A stretch of DNA of 64,000 nt from Streptomyces coelicoflavus (GTDB taxonomy: Bacteria > Actinomycetota > Actinomycetes > Streptomycetales > Streptomycetaceae): contig NZ_BEWB01000014.1 in NCBI RefSeq assembly GCF_003112555.1, positions 186,001 to 250,000 of the forward strand, written 5' to 3'. The notes beneath the pieces are model-generated. The model made no database searches and had not been told where the DNA came from. It was given only the letters and a program-made list of their open reading frames with translations. Shown in pieces: positions 16,821 to 25,535 of this stretch. The position numbers and the translations under genes were made by a program. How positions within the stretch are numbered: position 1 is the first letter of the stretch; every line of letters begins with the position of its first letter.

Positions 16821-17834
16821 CTACGACGACTCGCGCACCACCAGCTCCGTCGGCAGCGTCATCTGCTGCCGGGGCGCACCGTGCTGCGTGATGTCGGTGA
16901 GGATGCGGGCCATGGTCCGGCCCAGTTCCTCCACCGGCTGACGCACCGTCGTCAGCGGCGGGTTGGTGTGGCGGGCCAGGATGGAGTCCTCGAAGCCGAC
17001 CACGGCGACGTCCCCCGGTACCTGCCGCTTCCACCGGCGCAGTTCGGCCAGGGCACCCACCGCCATGAGGTCGGACGCGGCGAAAACGGCGTCCAGGTCC
17101 GGCACACGTTCAAGAAGCGAACGCATGGCGCTCGCGCCGCCCTCCTCGGTGAAGTCACCCGCCTCGGCGAGGAGTTCCCGAGCCGGGACGCCCGCCTCCT
17201 CGTGCGCGGCGCGCCAGCCGGCGAGCCTGCTGCGGCCGACGTCCATGTCCAGCGGGCCGGTGATCGTGGCGACCCGCCGCCGTCCGCTGCCCAGCAGATG
17301 CCGTACCGCGGCGGCGGCCCCGCCCGCGTTGTCGGAGTTGACGTAGCTCAGCCGTTCGCCCGCGTCGCGGCGGCCGGCGAGCACGGTGGGCAGGCCCATC
17401 TCCTCCAGCATGCCGGGCAGCCGGTCCTCGGCGTGCACCGAGACCAGCAGCACGCCGTCCACGCGACGGGTCGCGACCGACTCGGTCAGCTGGTCCCGCT
17501 CGGCCTGGTCGCGGACCAGCATGAGCTGCAACTGGGTGCGGCTCTCGGCGAGGGCGCCGCTGACACCGCGGATGAGCGCGGCGAAGAACGGCTCCGAGCC
17601 GAGCCGGCTCTCCGACTCGGGAATCACCAGGGCCACGGCGTTGGTGCGGTTGGTCACCAGGCCGCGGGCGACCGAGTTGGGAACGTAGTTCAGTTCCTTG
17701 ATCGCCGCAAGCACCCTCTCCCGGGCATCGGCACTGACCAGCTCCGAGCCGTTGACGACCCGGGAGACCGTGGTGCGGCCCACGCCGGCGCGGGCGGCGA
17801 CCGTTTTGATCGTTGGACGGCGGTTGCCGGTCAT
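16821..17834 (-). CDS. LacI-family repressor, CebR-like
   Basis: 337 aa, ATG 17834. The N-terminal helix-turn-helix (residues ~8-29, TIKTVAARAGVGRTTVSRVVNG) and hinge (SVARGLVTNRT) are followed by a periplasmic-binding-like sugar domain with IPESESRLGSEPFFAALIRG and PLTTVRQPVEELGR. It is divergent from a sugar ABC operon, 327 bp apart. The gap carries two boxes resembling the Streptomyces CebR site TGGGAGCGCTCCCA, and related boxes precede the GH64 and GH16 genes. The likely role is repression of a beta-glucan regulon, relieved by an imported beta-gluco-oligosaccharide. Whether the ligand is laminaribiose or cellobiose is not visible in the sequence. Confidence 0.88.
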   Translation of the reverse strand: MTGNRRPTIKTVAARAGVGRTTVSRVVNGSELVSADARERVLAAIKELNYVPNSVARGLVTNRTNAVALVIPESESRLGSEPFFAALIRGVSGALAESRTQLQLMLVRDQAERDQLTESVATRRVDGVLLVSVHAEDRLPGMLEEMGLPTVLAGRRDAGERLSYVNSDNAGGAAAAVRHLLGSGRRRVATITGPLDMDVGRSRLAGWRAAHEEAGVPARELLAEAGDFTEEGGASAMRSLLERVPDLDAVFAASDLMAVGALAELRRWKRQVPGDVAVVGFEDSILARHTNPPLTTVRQPVEELGRTMARILTDITQHGAPRQQMTLPTELVVRESS

Positions 17835-18161
17835 GAACTCCCCCCTCGGCGGCCGCGGCTGCGATGCCTGCCGCGGAGGTGACCTGCGGCAATTCTTGCA
17901 GACACGGAGCCCGGCGGAGCACCCCCAGGGCCCTGTGAGGCGAACGCGGCGGGCGGGTCGCCGCGCGAACTTGCGTTCAAGTCATTGACAGATCGGCCCG
18001 TTGCCACGAGTCTTCGTTGCGCTGGTGGGAACGTGCCCACCAAAATTGGGCACGTTCCCACACCGTGTTCGAACCGCTGTCTTTCATCGCTGTAGCCATC
18101 GCAGTAGTCATCGCAGAACTCGTCACTCCGATGTGTCAGCGCCGTCGCTAGGAGGAGATCC
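17835..18161. promoter_or_regulatory. Divergent control region for LacI gene and sugar ABC operon
   Basis: 327 bases with no gene. It contains a TTGACA hexamer (17985-17990, plus strand) that could be a -35 element, a small dyad ACTTG-N4-CAAGT (17969-17982), the paired LacI boxes (18025-18061) and the strong AGGAGGAG ribosome site just before 18162. Confidence 0.6.
18025..18061. promoter_or_regulatory. Paired LacI/CebR-like operators
   Basis: A perfect 15-bp inverted repeat: GTGGGAACGTGCCCA at 18025-18039 and its reverse complement at 18047-18061. Each arm is itself a near-palindromic 14-bp box (18026-18039, 18047-18060) matching the CebR site TGGGAGCGCTCCCA at 11 of 14 positions. The two box centres are 21 bp apart, two helical turns, so two repressor dimers could sit on the same face upstream of the ABC operon. 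Confidence 0.8.
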
Positions 18162-19472
18162 ATGGGCACTCTCGGTTCGTTGCGCAGAAGGGCGGTGGCG
18201 ACGGCCGCGGCCGTCGGCGCGCTGGCGCTCGTCGTCGGCTGCGGCGGCAGCGACGACTCGGCCACCGGCGGTGGCAAGAAGGACGGCAAGGTGACCATCA
18301 CCATGGGCATGTACGGGGTGATGGGGATCAAGGAGACCGGCCTTCTCGAGCAGTACGAGAAGGAGAACCCCAACGTCGACATCAAGGCCGAGATAGCCGG
18401 CGACGAGCAGACGTACTACACGGCGCTGCAGACCAGGCTCGCCGCGGGCAAGGGCCTGAAGGACATCCAGGGCATCGAGATCGGCCGGGCCAAGGAGATC
18501 ACCGAGACCCAGGCGGACAAGTTCGCGGACTTTTCCAAGGTCGAGGGCACCGACCACTTCCTGCCGTGGAAGGAGTCCCAGATCAGCACCAAGGACGGCA
18601 AGGTGCTGGGCCTGGGCACCGACATCGGCCCGATGGCCGTCTGCTACCGCAAGGACTACTTCGAGAAGGCGGGCCTGCCCACCGACCGCGAAGAGGTCGC
18701 CAAGCTGTGGGCGGGCGACTGGAACAAGTACGTCGAGGTCGGCCGCACCTTCAAGAAGGGCTTCAAGGACGGCGACGTGGCCTACATGGACGCGGCCAGC
18801 GGCCTGTTCAACGCCATGGTCTACGGCTACCCCGAGCAGTACTACGACGAGAACGGCGAGTTGATCTACGAAACCAACCCGGCCGTCAAGGAGGCCTGGA
18901 ACCTCTCCGCCGACGCGGCCGAGGAAGGCCTGACGGCCAAGCTCCGCCAGTTCCAGCCGGGCTGGGACCCGGGCCTGGCCAACGGCACCTTCGCCACCGC
19001 GGTGTGCCCGGCGTGGATGCTCAGCCACATCAGTGAGAAGGCCGGCGACGCCAACAAGGGCAAGTGGGACGTCGCCAAGGCCCCCAAGGGCGCCAACTGG
19101 GGCGGTTCCTTCCTCGGCGTGGTCGAGCAGAGCCCGGTGAAGGAGGAGGCCAAGAAGCTCGTCGCCTGGCTGACCGCGCCCGAGCAGCAGGCCCACATCT
19201 TCAAGGAGATCGGCAACATCCCCTCCTCCCGCACGGCGCTGGACAGCCCCGAGGTGAAGAACGCCAAGTCCGAGTACTTCAGCGGCGCACCGATCGGGCA
19301 GATCTTCGGAGCGGCCGCCCAGGAGATCCCGGACAAGCAGGTCCTCGGCCGCAAGGACGGCACGATCAAGGACACCTTCTCCCAGGGTCTGGCTCTGATC
19401 GAGCAGGGCGACGCCACGCGTGAAGAGGCGTGGAAGACCACCGGGGAGCGCATCGAGAAGGCCGTCGGCTGA
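18162..19472 (+). CDS. Sugar ABC transporter substrate-binding lipoprotein, CebE-like
   Basis: 436 aa; ATG 18162 behind AGGAGGAG. Signal peptide with lipobox LVVGC, so lipid-anchored outside the membrane. A type-1 solute-binding protein for oligosaccharides (TMGMYGVMGIKETGLLEQYEKENP, GLGTDIGPMAVCYRKDYFEKAG, CPAWMLSHISEKAG, GGSFLGVVEQSP). It resembles the cellobiose/cellotriose-binding CebE group. First gene of an operon with two permeases and a beta-glucosidase; no ATPase is encoded, so the shared MsiK-type ATPase, known for Streptomyces sugar importers, is presumably used. Given the neighbouring beta-1,3-glucanases, laminari-oligosaccharides are a plausible substrate. Confidence 0.9.
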   Translation: MGTLGSLRRRAVATAAAVGALALVVGCGGSDDSATGGGKKDGKVTITMGMYGVMGIKETGLLEQYEKENPNVDIKAEIAGDEQTYYTALQTRLAAGKGLKDIQGIEIGRAKEITETQADKFADFSKVEGTDHFLPWKESQISTKDGKVLGLGTDIGPMAVCYRKDYFEKAGLPTDREEVAKLWAGDWNKYVEVGRTFKKGFKDGDVAYMDAASGLFNAMVYGYPEQYYDENGELIYETNPAVKEAWNLSADAAEEGLTAKLRQFQPGWDPGLANGTFATAVCPAWMLSHISEKAGDANKGKWDVAKAPKGANWGGSFLGVVEQSPVKEEAKKLVAWLTAPEQQAHIFKEIGNIPSSRTALDSPEVKNAKSEYFSGAPIGQIFGAAAQEIPDKQVLGRKDGTIKDTFSQGLALIEQGDATREEAWKTTGERIEKAVG

Positions 19473-19576
19473 CTCTCCGCTCCCGAGGCCGGCCGGGCCC
19501 GCCCGCGTCCAGGAACAGGTCCTGGCCGGCGGGCCCGGCGCCCGGCTCACACATCCGCTCTGAGGAAGGAAGTCCG

Positions 19577-20572
19577 GTGGCCACCTCCACCACCAAGGCC
19601 CTGGCCGGGGGCGAGCCTCCGCGTCCGTCCCCCCGCAGCGGCGGCGGGGACACCCCCCGGCGGCGCGGCGCGCTCTGGCACCGGCTCGACATCAAGGGCG
19701 CCCCGTACGCGTTCGTCGCGCCGTTCTTCATCATCTTCGCCGCGTTCAGCTTCTACCCCCTGATCTACACCTCGTGGATCTCCCTGCACGACGTGGAGCT
19801 GGCCACCCTCGATGTCATGGAGTGGGTGGCGTTCGACAACTACGTGGAGCTGTGGGGCGATTCGAGGTTCTGGAACGCGCTGCAGAACACGATCACCATC
19901 GGCGTCATCTCCACGGTGCCGCAGCTGATGATGGCGCTCGGCATGGCGCACCTGCTCAACTACCGGATGCGCGCCTCGCTGTTCTTCCGGGTCGCCTCCC
20001 TGGTCCCCTACGCCACCTCGGTCGCCGCGGCCGCCCTCGTCTTCACCATGATCTTCGAGCGCGACTTCGGCATGATCAACTGGGCGCTCGGCTCGGTCGG
20101 CATCGACCCGGTGAACTGGGAGTCCGACAAGTGGCCCGCCCAGATCGCGATCTCCACCATCGTCATCTGGCGCTGGACCGGCTACAACGCGCTGCTCTAC
20201 CTGGCCGCGATGCAGGCCATCCCCGCCGACCGGTACGAGGCGGCCTCCCTGGACGGTGCCTCCCGGTGGCAGCAGTTCATCCACGTCACCGTGCCCGGGA
20301 TCCGCTCCACCATCGTCTTCACCATCGTGCTCTCCACGATCGGCGCCACCCAGCTCTTCGGCGAGCCGCTGATCTTCGGCCAGGGGCCCAACGGCGTCAC
20401 CGGCGGCGCGGACAACCAGTACCAGACGCTGGGCCTGCTGCTGTACGAGGAGGGCTGGAAGAACTACCAGATGGGCCGCTCCGCGACCGTCGCCTGGGCG
20501 ATGTTCATGCTGCTGGTCCTCGTCTTCGTCGTGCAGCGCGTCGTCAAGCGCCTGCGCTCCCGTACGTCCTGA
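19577..20572 (+). CDS. Sugar ABC transporter permease, CebF-like
   Basis: 331 aa from GTG 19577, preceded by GAGGAAGGAAG; upstream open frame is not coding. Six membrane segments (first at APYAFVAPFFIIFAAFSFYPL), MalF-type, with the EAA loop EAASLDGASRWQQFIHVTVPGIR that docks the ATPase. It forms a heterodimer with the next gene's product. The ~25-residue N-terminal extension is Pro/Gly/Arg-rich. Spacing to the binding-protein gene is 104 bases, enough for a processing site or weak terminator, although none is obvious. Confidence 0.9.
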   Translation: MATSTTKALAGGEPPRPSPRSGGGDTPRRRGALWHRLDIKGAPYAFVAPFFIIFAAFSFYPLIYTSWISLHDVELATLDVMEWVAFDNYVELWGDSRFWNALQNTITIGVISTVPQLMMALGMAHLLNYRMRASLFFRVASLVPYATSVAAAALVFTMIFERDFGMINWALGSVGIDPVNWESDKWPAQIAISTIVIWRWTGYNALLYLAAMQAIPADRYEAASLDGASRWQQFIHVTVPGIRSTIVFTIVLSTIGATQLFGEPLIFGQGPNGVTGGADNQYQTLGLLLYEEGWKNYQMGRSATVAWAMFMLLVLVFVVQRVVKRLRSRTS

Positions 20573-20584
20573 CCTGGAGCCGTC

Positions 20585-21508
20585 ATGACCACCCAAAGTC
20601 TCCCGGCCCGGACCGAAGCCCCGGACCGGACCCCCGCCGTGAGGGCGAGCGGCCGCGGCGGCCGCCGGCTGCTGCGCCAGCGCGCGGGCCGCCAGCACCA
20701 CGCCGGACCCCTCGCCTACGTACTGCTCGCCGTCATGGCGATCCTGTCGATCTTCCCGCTGTACTGGACGATGGTGGCCGCGTCCACCGACAACACCCGG
20801 GTCAGCCAGACGCCGCCCCCGTTCCTGCCCGGCCCGAACCTGTTCAGCAACCTCGCCCGGGCCTGGGACGAGGCGGCGATGGGCAAGGCCATGATCAACA
20901 GTCTCATCGTCGCCGGGGTGATCGCCCTGTCCACGGTGCTGTTCGCGACCCTCGCCGGGTTCGCCTTCGCCAAGCTGCGGTTCAAGGGGCGCAACGCCCT
21001 GCTCATGCTGGTGATCGGTACCATGATGGTGCCGCCGCAGCTCGCCGTCGTACCGCTGTTCATGATGATGGCCGACCTCGGCTGGTCGCAGCAGCTGCCC
21101 GCCGTGATCTTCCCGACGCTGGTGAGCGCGGTCGGCGTGTTCTTCATGCGGCAGTACCTGACGGAGGCGCTGCCCGACGAACTGGTCGAGGCCGGCCGCG
21201 TGGACGGGGCCCACTCGCTCAGGATCTTCTTCAGCATCGTGCTGCCCATCGCGCGGCCCGCGATGGCCGTCCTGTTCATGATCACGTTCGTGCACGCGTG
21301 GAACGACTTCTTCTGGCCGTTCGTGGTGCTCGACATGACCAATCCGACGGTCCCCGTCGCGCTCACCCAGCTCAGCGCGGGCTACGTCCGCGACCAGTCG
21401 CTGATCATGGCCGGCGCGCTGCTCGGCACCCTGCCGCTGCTGGCGATGTTCATCGTCTTCGGCCGCCAGATCGTCAGCGGCATCATGGCCGGCGCCGTCA
21501 AGGGCTGA
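20585..21508 (+). CDS. Sugar ABC transporter permease, CebG-like
   Basis: 307 aa, ATG 20585, 12 bases after the first permease. MalG-type with six membrane segments (first near LAYVLLAVMAILSIFPLYWTM) and the EAA loop ELVEAGRVDGAHSLRIFFSIVLPI. The sequence before the first helix is Arg-rich and cytoplasmic. It partners the preceding permease to pass an oligosaccharide captured by the lipoprotein. The beta-glucosidase gene starts 96 bases further on and is probably cotranscribed. Confidence 0.9.
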   Translation: MTTQSLPARTEAPDRTPAVRASGRGGRRLLRQRAGRQHHAGPLAYVLLAVMAILSIFPLYWTMVAASTDNTRVSQTPPPFLPGPNLFSNLARAWDEAAMGKAMINSLIVAGVIALSTVLFATLAGFAFAKLRFKGRNALLMLVIGTMMVPPQLAVVPLFMMMADLGWSQQLPAVIFPTLVSAVGVFFMRQYLTEALPDELVEAGRVDGAHSLRIFFSIVLPIARPAMAVLFMITFVHAWNDFFWPFVVLDMTNPTVPVALTQLSAGYVRDQSLIMAGALLGTLPLLAMFIVFGRQIVSGIMAGAVKG

Positions 21509-21604
21509 TCCGCCGCCGTGCGGCCCGGCCCCGCGCCGTCCGGGCCGCACGCCACCCCCTCGGGTGCGCGCCCCGCGCACACACCCACCACTGAAAGGAC
21601 TTAC

Positions 21605-23044
21605 GTGGTCACCGCAGCACAGCAGACCGCGTCCGCCCCGGACGCCGCCCGCACCTTCCCCAAGAACTTCCTCTGGGGCTCCGCGACCGCCTCCTACCAG
21701 ATCGAGGGAGCCGCCGCGGAGGACGGCCGCACTCCGTCGATCTGGGACACCTACGCCCGCACCCCCGGCCGGGTCCGCAACGGCGACACCGGTGACGTCG
21801 CCACCGACCACTACCACCGCCGGCGCGAGGACGTCGCCCTCATGGCCGAACTCGGCCTGGGCGCCTACCGCTTCTCCCTCGCCTGGCCCCGGATCCAGCC
21901 CACCGGCCGCGGTCCCGCCGTGCAGAAGGGCCTGGACTTCTACCGGCGGCTGGTGGACGAGCTGCTGGAGAAGGGCATCCAGCCCGTCGCCACCCTCTAC
22001 CACTGGGACCTGCCCCAGGAGCTGGAGGACGCCGGCGGCTGGCCCGAGCGTGCCACGGCCGAGCGGTTCGCCGAGTACGCGGCCCTCGCCGCCGACGCCC
22101 TCGGCGACCGGGTGAAGACCTGGACCACCCTCAACGAGCCCTGGTGCAGTTCCTTCCTCGGGTACGGCTCCGGTGTGCACGCCCCCGGCCGTACCGACCC
22201 GGTCGCCGCGCTGCGCGCCGCCCACCACCTCAACCTGGCGCACGGCCTCGCCGTCCAGGCGCTGCGGGACCGCGTCCGCGCCGACGCCCAGGTCTCCGTC
22301 ACCCTCAACATCCACCACGTCCGCCCGCTCACCGACAGTGAGGGCGACGTCGACTCGGCCCGCCGGATCGACGCGCTCGCCAACCGGGTCTTCACCGGCC
22401 CCATGCTGAACGGCGCCTACCCGGAGGACCTCCTCAAGGACACCGCCGAGCTGACCGACTGGTCCTTCGTCCAGGACGGCGACCTGCGCCAGGCCCACCA
22501 GCCGCTGGACTTCCTCGGCGTCAACTACTACACGCCCACCGTCGTCTCCGAGACCGACGGCAGTGGCGCCCACACGTCCGACGGGCACGGCAACAGCTCC
22601 CACAGCCCGTGGCCGGGCGCCGACCGGGTCGCCTTCCACCAGCCGCCCGGCGACACCACCGCCATGGGCTGGGCCGTCGACCCGAGCGGCCTGTACGACC
22701 TGCTGCGCCGGCTGTCCGCGGACTTCCCGAGGATGCCGCTGGTCATCACCGAGAACGGTGCCGCCTTCGACGACTACGCCGACCCCGAGGGCCAGGTCAA
22801 CGACCCGGGCCGGATCGCCTACGTCCGCGGTCACCTGGCCGCCGTCCACCAGGCCATCGTCGACGGCTCGGACGTGCGCGGCTACTTCCTGTGGTCGCTG
22901 CTGGACAACTTCGAGTGGGCCCACGGCTACAGCAAGCGCTTCGGCGCGGTCTACGTCGACTACCCGACCGGCACGCGCATCCCCAAGGCGAGCGCCCGCT
23001 GGTACTCCGAGGTCGCCCGCACCGGCGTACTGCCCGGCGCCTGA
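21605..23044 (+). CDS. GH1 beta-glucosidase
   Basis: 479 aa from GTG 21605 (GAAAGGAC upstream), typical GH1 length. Cytoplasmic: no signal peptide. Acid/base Glu178 in TTLNEPW and nucleophile Glu383 in VITENGAAFDD; the substrate-binding FLWGSATASYQIEGA and DNFEWAHGYSKRFG motifs are intact. It removes terminal glucose from beta-linked oligosaccharides delivered by the preceding transporter. BglC-type enzymes in Streptomyces hydrolyse cellobiose; given the beta-1,3-glucanase genes next door, laminaribiose may be the main substrate. Likely under the LacI regulator through the operon promoter. Confidence 0.92.
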   Translation: MVTAAQQTASAPDAARTFPKNFLWGSATASYQIEGAAAEDGRTPSIWDTYARTPGRVRNGDTGDVATDHYHRRREDVALMAELGLGAYRFSLAWPRIQPTGRGPAVQKGLDFYRRLVDELLEKGIQPVATLYHWDLPQELEDAGGWPERATAERFAEYAALAADALGDRVKTWTTLNEPWCSSFLGYGSGVHAPGRTDPVAALRAAHHLNLAHGLAVQALRDRVRADAQVSVTLNIHHVRPLTDSEGDVDSARRIDALANRVFTGPMLNGAYPEDLLKDTAELTDWSFVQDGDLRQAHQPLDFLGVNYYTPTVVSETDGSGAHTSDGHGNSSHSPWPGADRVAFHQPPGDTTAMGWAVDPSGLYDLLRRLSADFPRMPLVITENGAAFDDYADPEGQVNDPGRIAYVRGHLAAVHQAIVDGSDVRGYFLWSLLDNFEWAHGYSKRFGAVYVDYPTGTRIPKASARWYSEVARTGVLPGA

Positions 23045-23094
23045 CCGGGTCGGTGCGGCGCGCGAAAGCCGCCCCGCGAGGCGTGCCGCACCTT

Positions 23095-23140
23095 GGGTCC
23101 GCCCCCGCCCTCCGCGCAAGCGGCGAGCGGGGGCGGACCC
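23095..23140. terminator. Bidirectional terminator between GH1 and GH64 genes
   Basis: A perfect 14-bp inverted repeat GGGTCCGCCCCCGC (23095-23108) and its complement (23127-23140), with an 18-base loop that itself folds as CCGC/GCGG. It lies between convergent genes. No T-run. Confidence 0.8.
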
Positions 23141-23154
23141 GTGTCCGCCGCAGG

Positions 23155-24351
23155 TCAGTCGAACGGGGCGAGGGTGAGCCGGGCCTCGGCCGGGTTGCCG
23201 TCGTGCACCAGCGACTCGTGGTTGCCGACGTCGTCGAAGGCGAACGCGTACGCCTTCCCGTCCGCCATGCGCTCGTGGATGATCCGGGCGTAGTGGTTGG
23301 TCACCGGGTCCCGGTAGAAGTCCGCCGCCGAGGGGTCCGGCTGGTTGGGGTTGCTCAGCAGCGTCGAGCGGTTGAAGCCGGCGCACAGCGTGCGCGAGAT
23401 CGGGCCGCGCACCTGGTCGTTGGGCGCGTCCAGGAGCCGGTGGCAGCCGAAGACACTGGAGGCGTCGGGCTTCTGGAAGCTGGTGACGACCGCGCCGGAG
23501 GTGTTGGTGAAGTTCATGACGTTGCCCGAGACCCGCCCGAAGTACTTCGTGTCCGGGCGGTCCCCGAAGGGCGTGACCGTGAGCGTGGTGGTCGTGTACT
23601 TCTGCCACACACGGTTGATGTAGTCGTCCATGACCGACGCGGGCAGCGCCCCGGTCTCCACTCCGTACAGCGGCGCGAGCGCCCGCAGCACGGTGCCGTC
23701 CGGCCGGGTCTGGATCAGCCCGCCCCAGCCCGGCTGCGCCCGCAGCGCGTCGAACACCCCGCGGTAGCCACCGGCCTCGAGCTGTCCGGCGCTGGTCACG
23801 CCGCCGTCGGCGCGCTGCACGCCGACCGTGTAGGGCGCGGAGAACATGTCGACCTGGGTGCTGTTCAGCCACAGGCCGCCGTCGTTGAGCGTGTACTCGG
23901 ACCAGTTGAAGAGGATGTCGCGGTTGGGGTCGCTCGGGTTCTGCACAGCGGGCTGCACCAGGCCGCCGGTGGTCAGCCGGAAGTCGAGCTTCTGGCCGTA
24001 GGAGAAGTAGATGCGTCCGGACAGCTTCGGTATCCGGATGGTCTTGGTCTGTCCCGCGGCCGGTCCGGGGATGGACGCGTCCGGTGCGGGAGTGGGGGGA
24101 TTGCCGCCGGCGGGCCAGGCGTGGAAGGTGCCGTTCTCGTCCGCCCAGCCCTGCTGACCGGTCGTCAGCGAGGTGCCCAGGTTGTAGATGTGTACGGCGT
24201 CGCCGCGGGCGGAGTTGTTGGTGATCTTCAGGGGGATGGTGGCGGGCACCGCGGCGTCCGCGGGCGGTGCGGCACCGAGCGTGAGCAGGGCGCCGGTCAG
24301 GCCTGCGGCCGCGGCCACGGCGAGCAGACGGTGTCTGAGTCTGGAGAGCAC
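23155..24351 (-). CDS. GH64 laminaripentaose-producing beta-1,3-glucanase, paralog 1
   Basis: 398 aa; GTG 24351 behind GGAGGTGGAGA. Secreted (signal ending near PPADA/AVPATIP). It cuts beta-1,3-glucan (laminarin, callose, fungal wall glucan) to laminari-pentaose. It matches the Streptomyces matensis enzyme throughout, as remembered. The two catalytic carboxylates, 16 residues apart, are Glu152 and Asp168 in the stretch from NWSEYTLND to NSTQVDMFS. FHAWPAGGNPP, IYFSYGQKLDFRL and DDVGNHESLVHDG are further family markers. A 16-bp palindrome like a CebR box lies 45-60 bases upstream, linking it to the LacI regulon. No carbohydrate-binding module is attached. Confidence 0.95.
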   Translation of the reverse strand: MLSRLRHRLLAVAAAAGLTGALLTLGAAPPADAAVPATIPLKITNNSARGDAVHIYNLGTSLTTGQQGWADENGTFHAWPAGGNPPTPAPDASIPGPAAGQTKTIRIPKLSGRIYFSYGQKLDFRLTTGGLVQPAVQNPSDPNRDILFNWSEYTLNDGGLWLNSTQVDMFSAPYTVGVQRADGGVTSAGQLEAGGYRGVFDALRAQPGWGGLIQTRPDGTVLRALAPLYGVETGALPASVMDDYINRVWQKYTTTTLTVTPFGDRPDTKYFGRVSGNVMNFTNTSGAVVTSFQKPDASSVFGCHRLLDAPNDQVRGPISRTLCAGFNRSTLLSNPNQPDPSAADFYRDPVTNHYARIIHERMADGKAYAFAFDDVGNHESLVHDGNPAEARLTLAPFD

Positions 24352-24395
24352 TCTCCACCTCCGTGCGGGTGTGGGGGAATTGGTCCGTACCGATT

Positions 24396-24411
24396 CTGAG
24401 AGCGCTCTCAG
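24396..24411. promoter_or_regulatory. LacI/CebR-like operator upstream of GH64 paralog 1
   Basis: A perfect 16-bp palindrome CTGAGAGCGCTCTCAG. Its inner 14 bases match the CebR site TGGGAGCGCTCCCA at 12 of 14 positions and it lies 45-60 bases before the GTG start, where a repressor would block transcription. Confidence 0.78.
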
Positions 24412-24738
24412 CGTTGCGCCGGGGCGCGTCCATGTCAATGAGGAGTGCAGCCACAAGGTTCCGCCGCCCACCCGGGTGTACCGCGAGCGGGGCGCCGGTC
24501 GTCGCGACCGGCGCCCCCACTGTGCGGTACCGGGCCGTGTGCTTCGGGGACCGGGCCGCCTACGGAACGGGGGCCGACTCGGGCTTGCGGTCGCCTCCCG
24601 GCGCCGGCACGGCCGCCACCCCGCGGACCAGGAACGCGGTGCCGAGGCCGCTGACGGGCCGCTCGCCGACGAGCACAACGCGCTGCTCCCGCCGGACGCC
24701 TTCCGCCTGCCGGTGGGCCGCCCCGTAACCCGCACGGT
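24412..24738. other. Intergenic stretch with a possible coding remnant
   Basis: 327 bases without a convincing gene. The second half, read on the plus strand up to the stop at 24803-24805, gives EHNALLPPDAFRLPVGRPV and then VYRDAAHPSRLVLPFTAG, which looks like the C-terminal end of a real protein with no start or upstream domain. It overlaps the NUDIX gene on the other strand. I take it as either a decayed gene end or chance; I see no promoter or RNA element besides the GH64 promoter side. Confidence 0.3.
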
Positions 24739-25272
24739 CTACCGCGACGCGGCGCACCCGTCCCGGCTCGTGCTGCCGTTCACCGCCGGCCCGGCCACCG
24801 CGTAGTGTCGGACCTCCGCGGCGCCCCGCCGCTCCGACCCGGGCCACAGGCAGTCCAGGACCGAGGCGGACGGCGGGAACAGCGCCGACGGGACGGTCTC
24901 GCGGGCGAACCACGCCCAGCGCTCGATCTTGTCGGGCTCGGTCACCCGGGGCGTACCGGCCGCCCGCTCGGTGACGGCCGCGGCGGTCACCCGGGTCAGC
25001 CCGCCCACGCCGTCGACGAGCACCGCCAGCACCCGCACGTCACCGGGGGCCGCCACGAGCCCGGTCTCCTCCGCCAGCTCCCGGACGGCGGCCGTCTCGA
25101 AGTCCTCGCCCGCGTCGACCTTGCCGCCGGGCAGCTCCCAGCGTCCGTCGTGACCGAGCCCCAGCAGCACCCGTCCGTCGGGGTCGAGGACGGCGAGGCC
25201 GACACCGGTGAGGCTCTGCGCGGCGGGACGGACACGTTCGGGGCGCTCGGCGCGCGGTGCGGAATCGCTCAT
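24739..25272 (-). CDS. NUDIX hydrolase
   Basis: 177 aa from ATG 25272 (another in-frame ATG lies at 25287). The Nudix box spans residues 50-72: G-x5-E-x7-RE-x2-EE-x-G is satisfied by GKVDAGE, then AAVRELAEETGL. The family cleaves nucleoside diphosphates linked to another moiety. ELPGGKVDAGED and the preceding LLGLGHDGRWELPGG suggest a MutT/ADP-sugar type. Residues beyond ~150 are poorly conserved. It lies between the GH64 gene and GDPD copy B with no evident operon partner. Confidence 0.85.
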   Translation of the reverse strand: MSDSAPRAERPERVRPAAQSLTGVGLAVLDPDGRVLLGLGHDGRWELPGGKVDAGEDFETAAVRELAEETGLVAAPGDVRVLAVLVDGVGGLTRVTAAAVTERAAGTPRVTEPDKIERWAWFARETVPSALFPPSASVLDCLWPGSERRGAAEVRHYAVAGPAVNGSTSRDGCAASR

Positions 25273-25535
25273 CGGGTCATTCCACACCGCGACGGCGCCC
25301 GGAAGCCAGCGCGGGCACGAGTCCGGCGGTCACCGGGCGTGGACGGCGACACGCTGCGCGCCTCGGTGAGCGTGCGGGGAGCGCCGGCCGGCCGGCGCCG
25401 CGGGTCGTCCTCGACCGCGACCCCCGGGCCCCTCCGCGCGGGCTGAAGACGAACCCCGGGATCGAGCCCGTCGTCCCGGACGACGCCGGATGCTGCGCCT
25501 TCGCCGGCGACCGGGCCACCCGCCCCTGATCCGGG

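Noticed and set aside
19547..24520. A 1657-codon open frame on the minus strand
   Set aside because: It is antisense to the ABC permeases, GH1 and part of GH64 genes. Its residue mix (Arg, Asp, Val, Gly repeats) is the usual shadow of high-GC coding DNA, with no domain or ribosome site.
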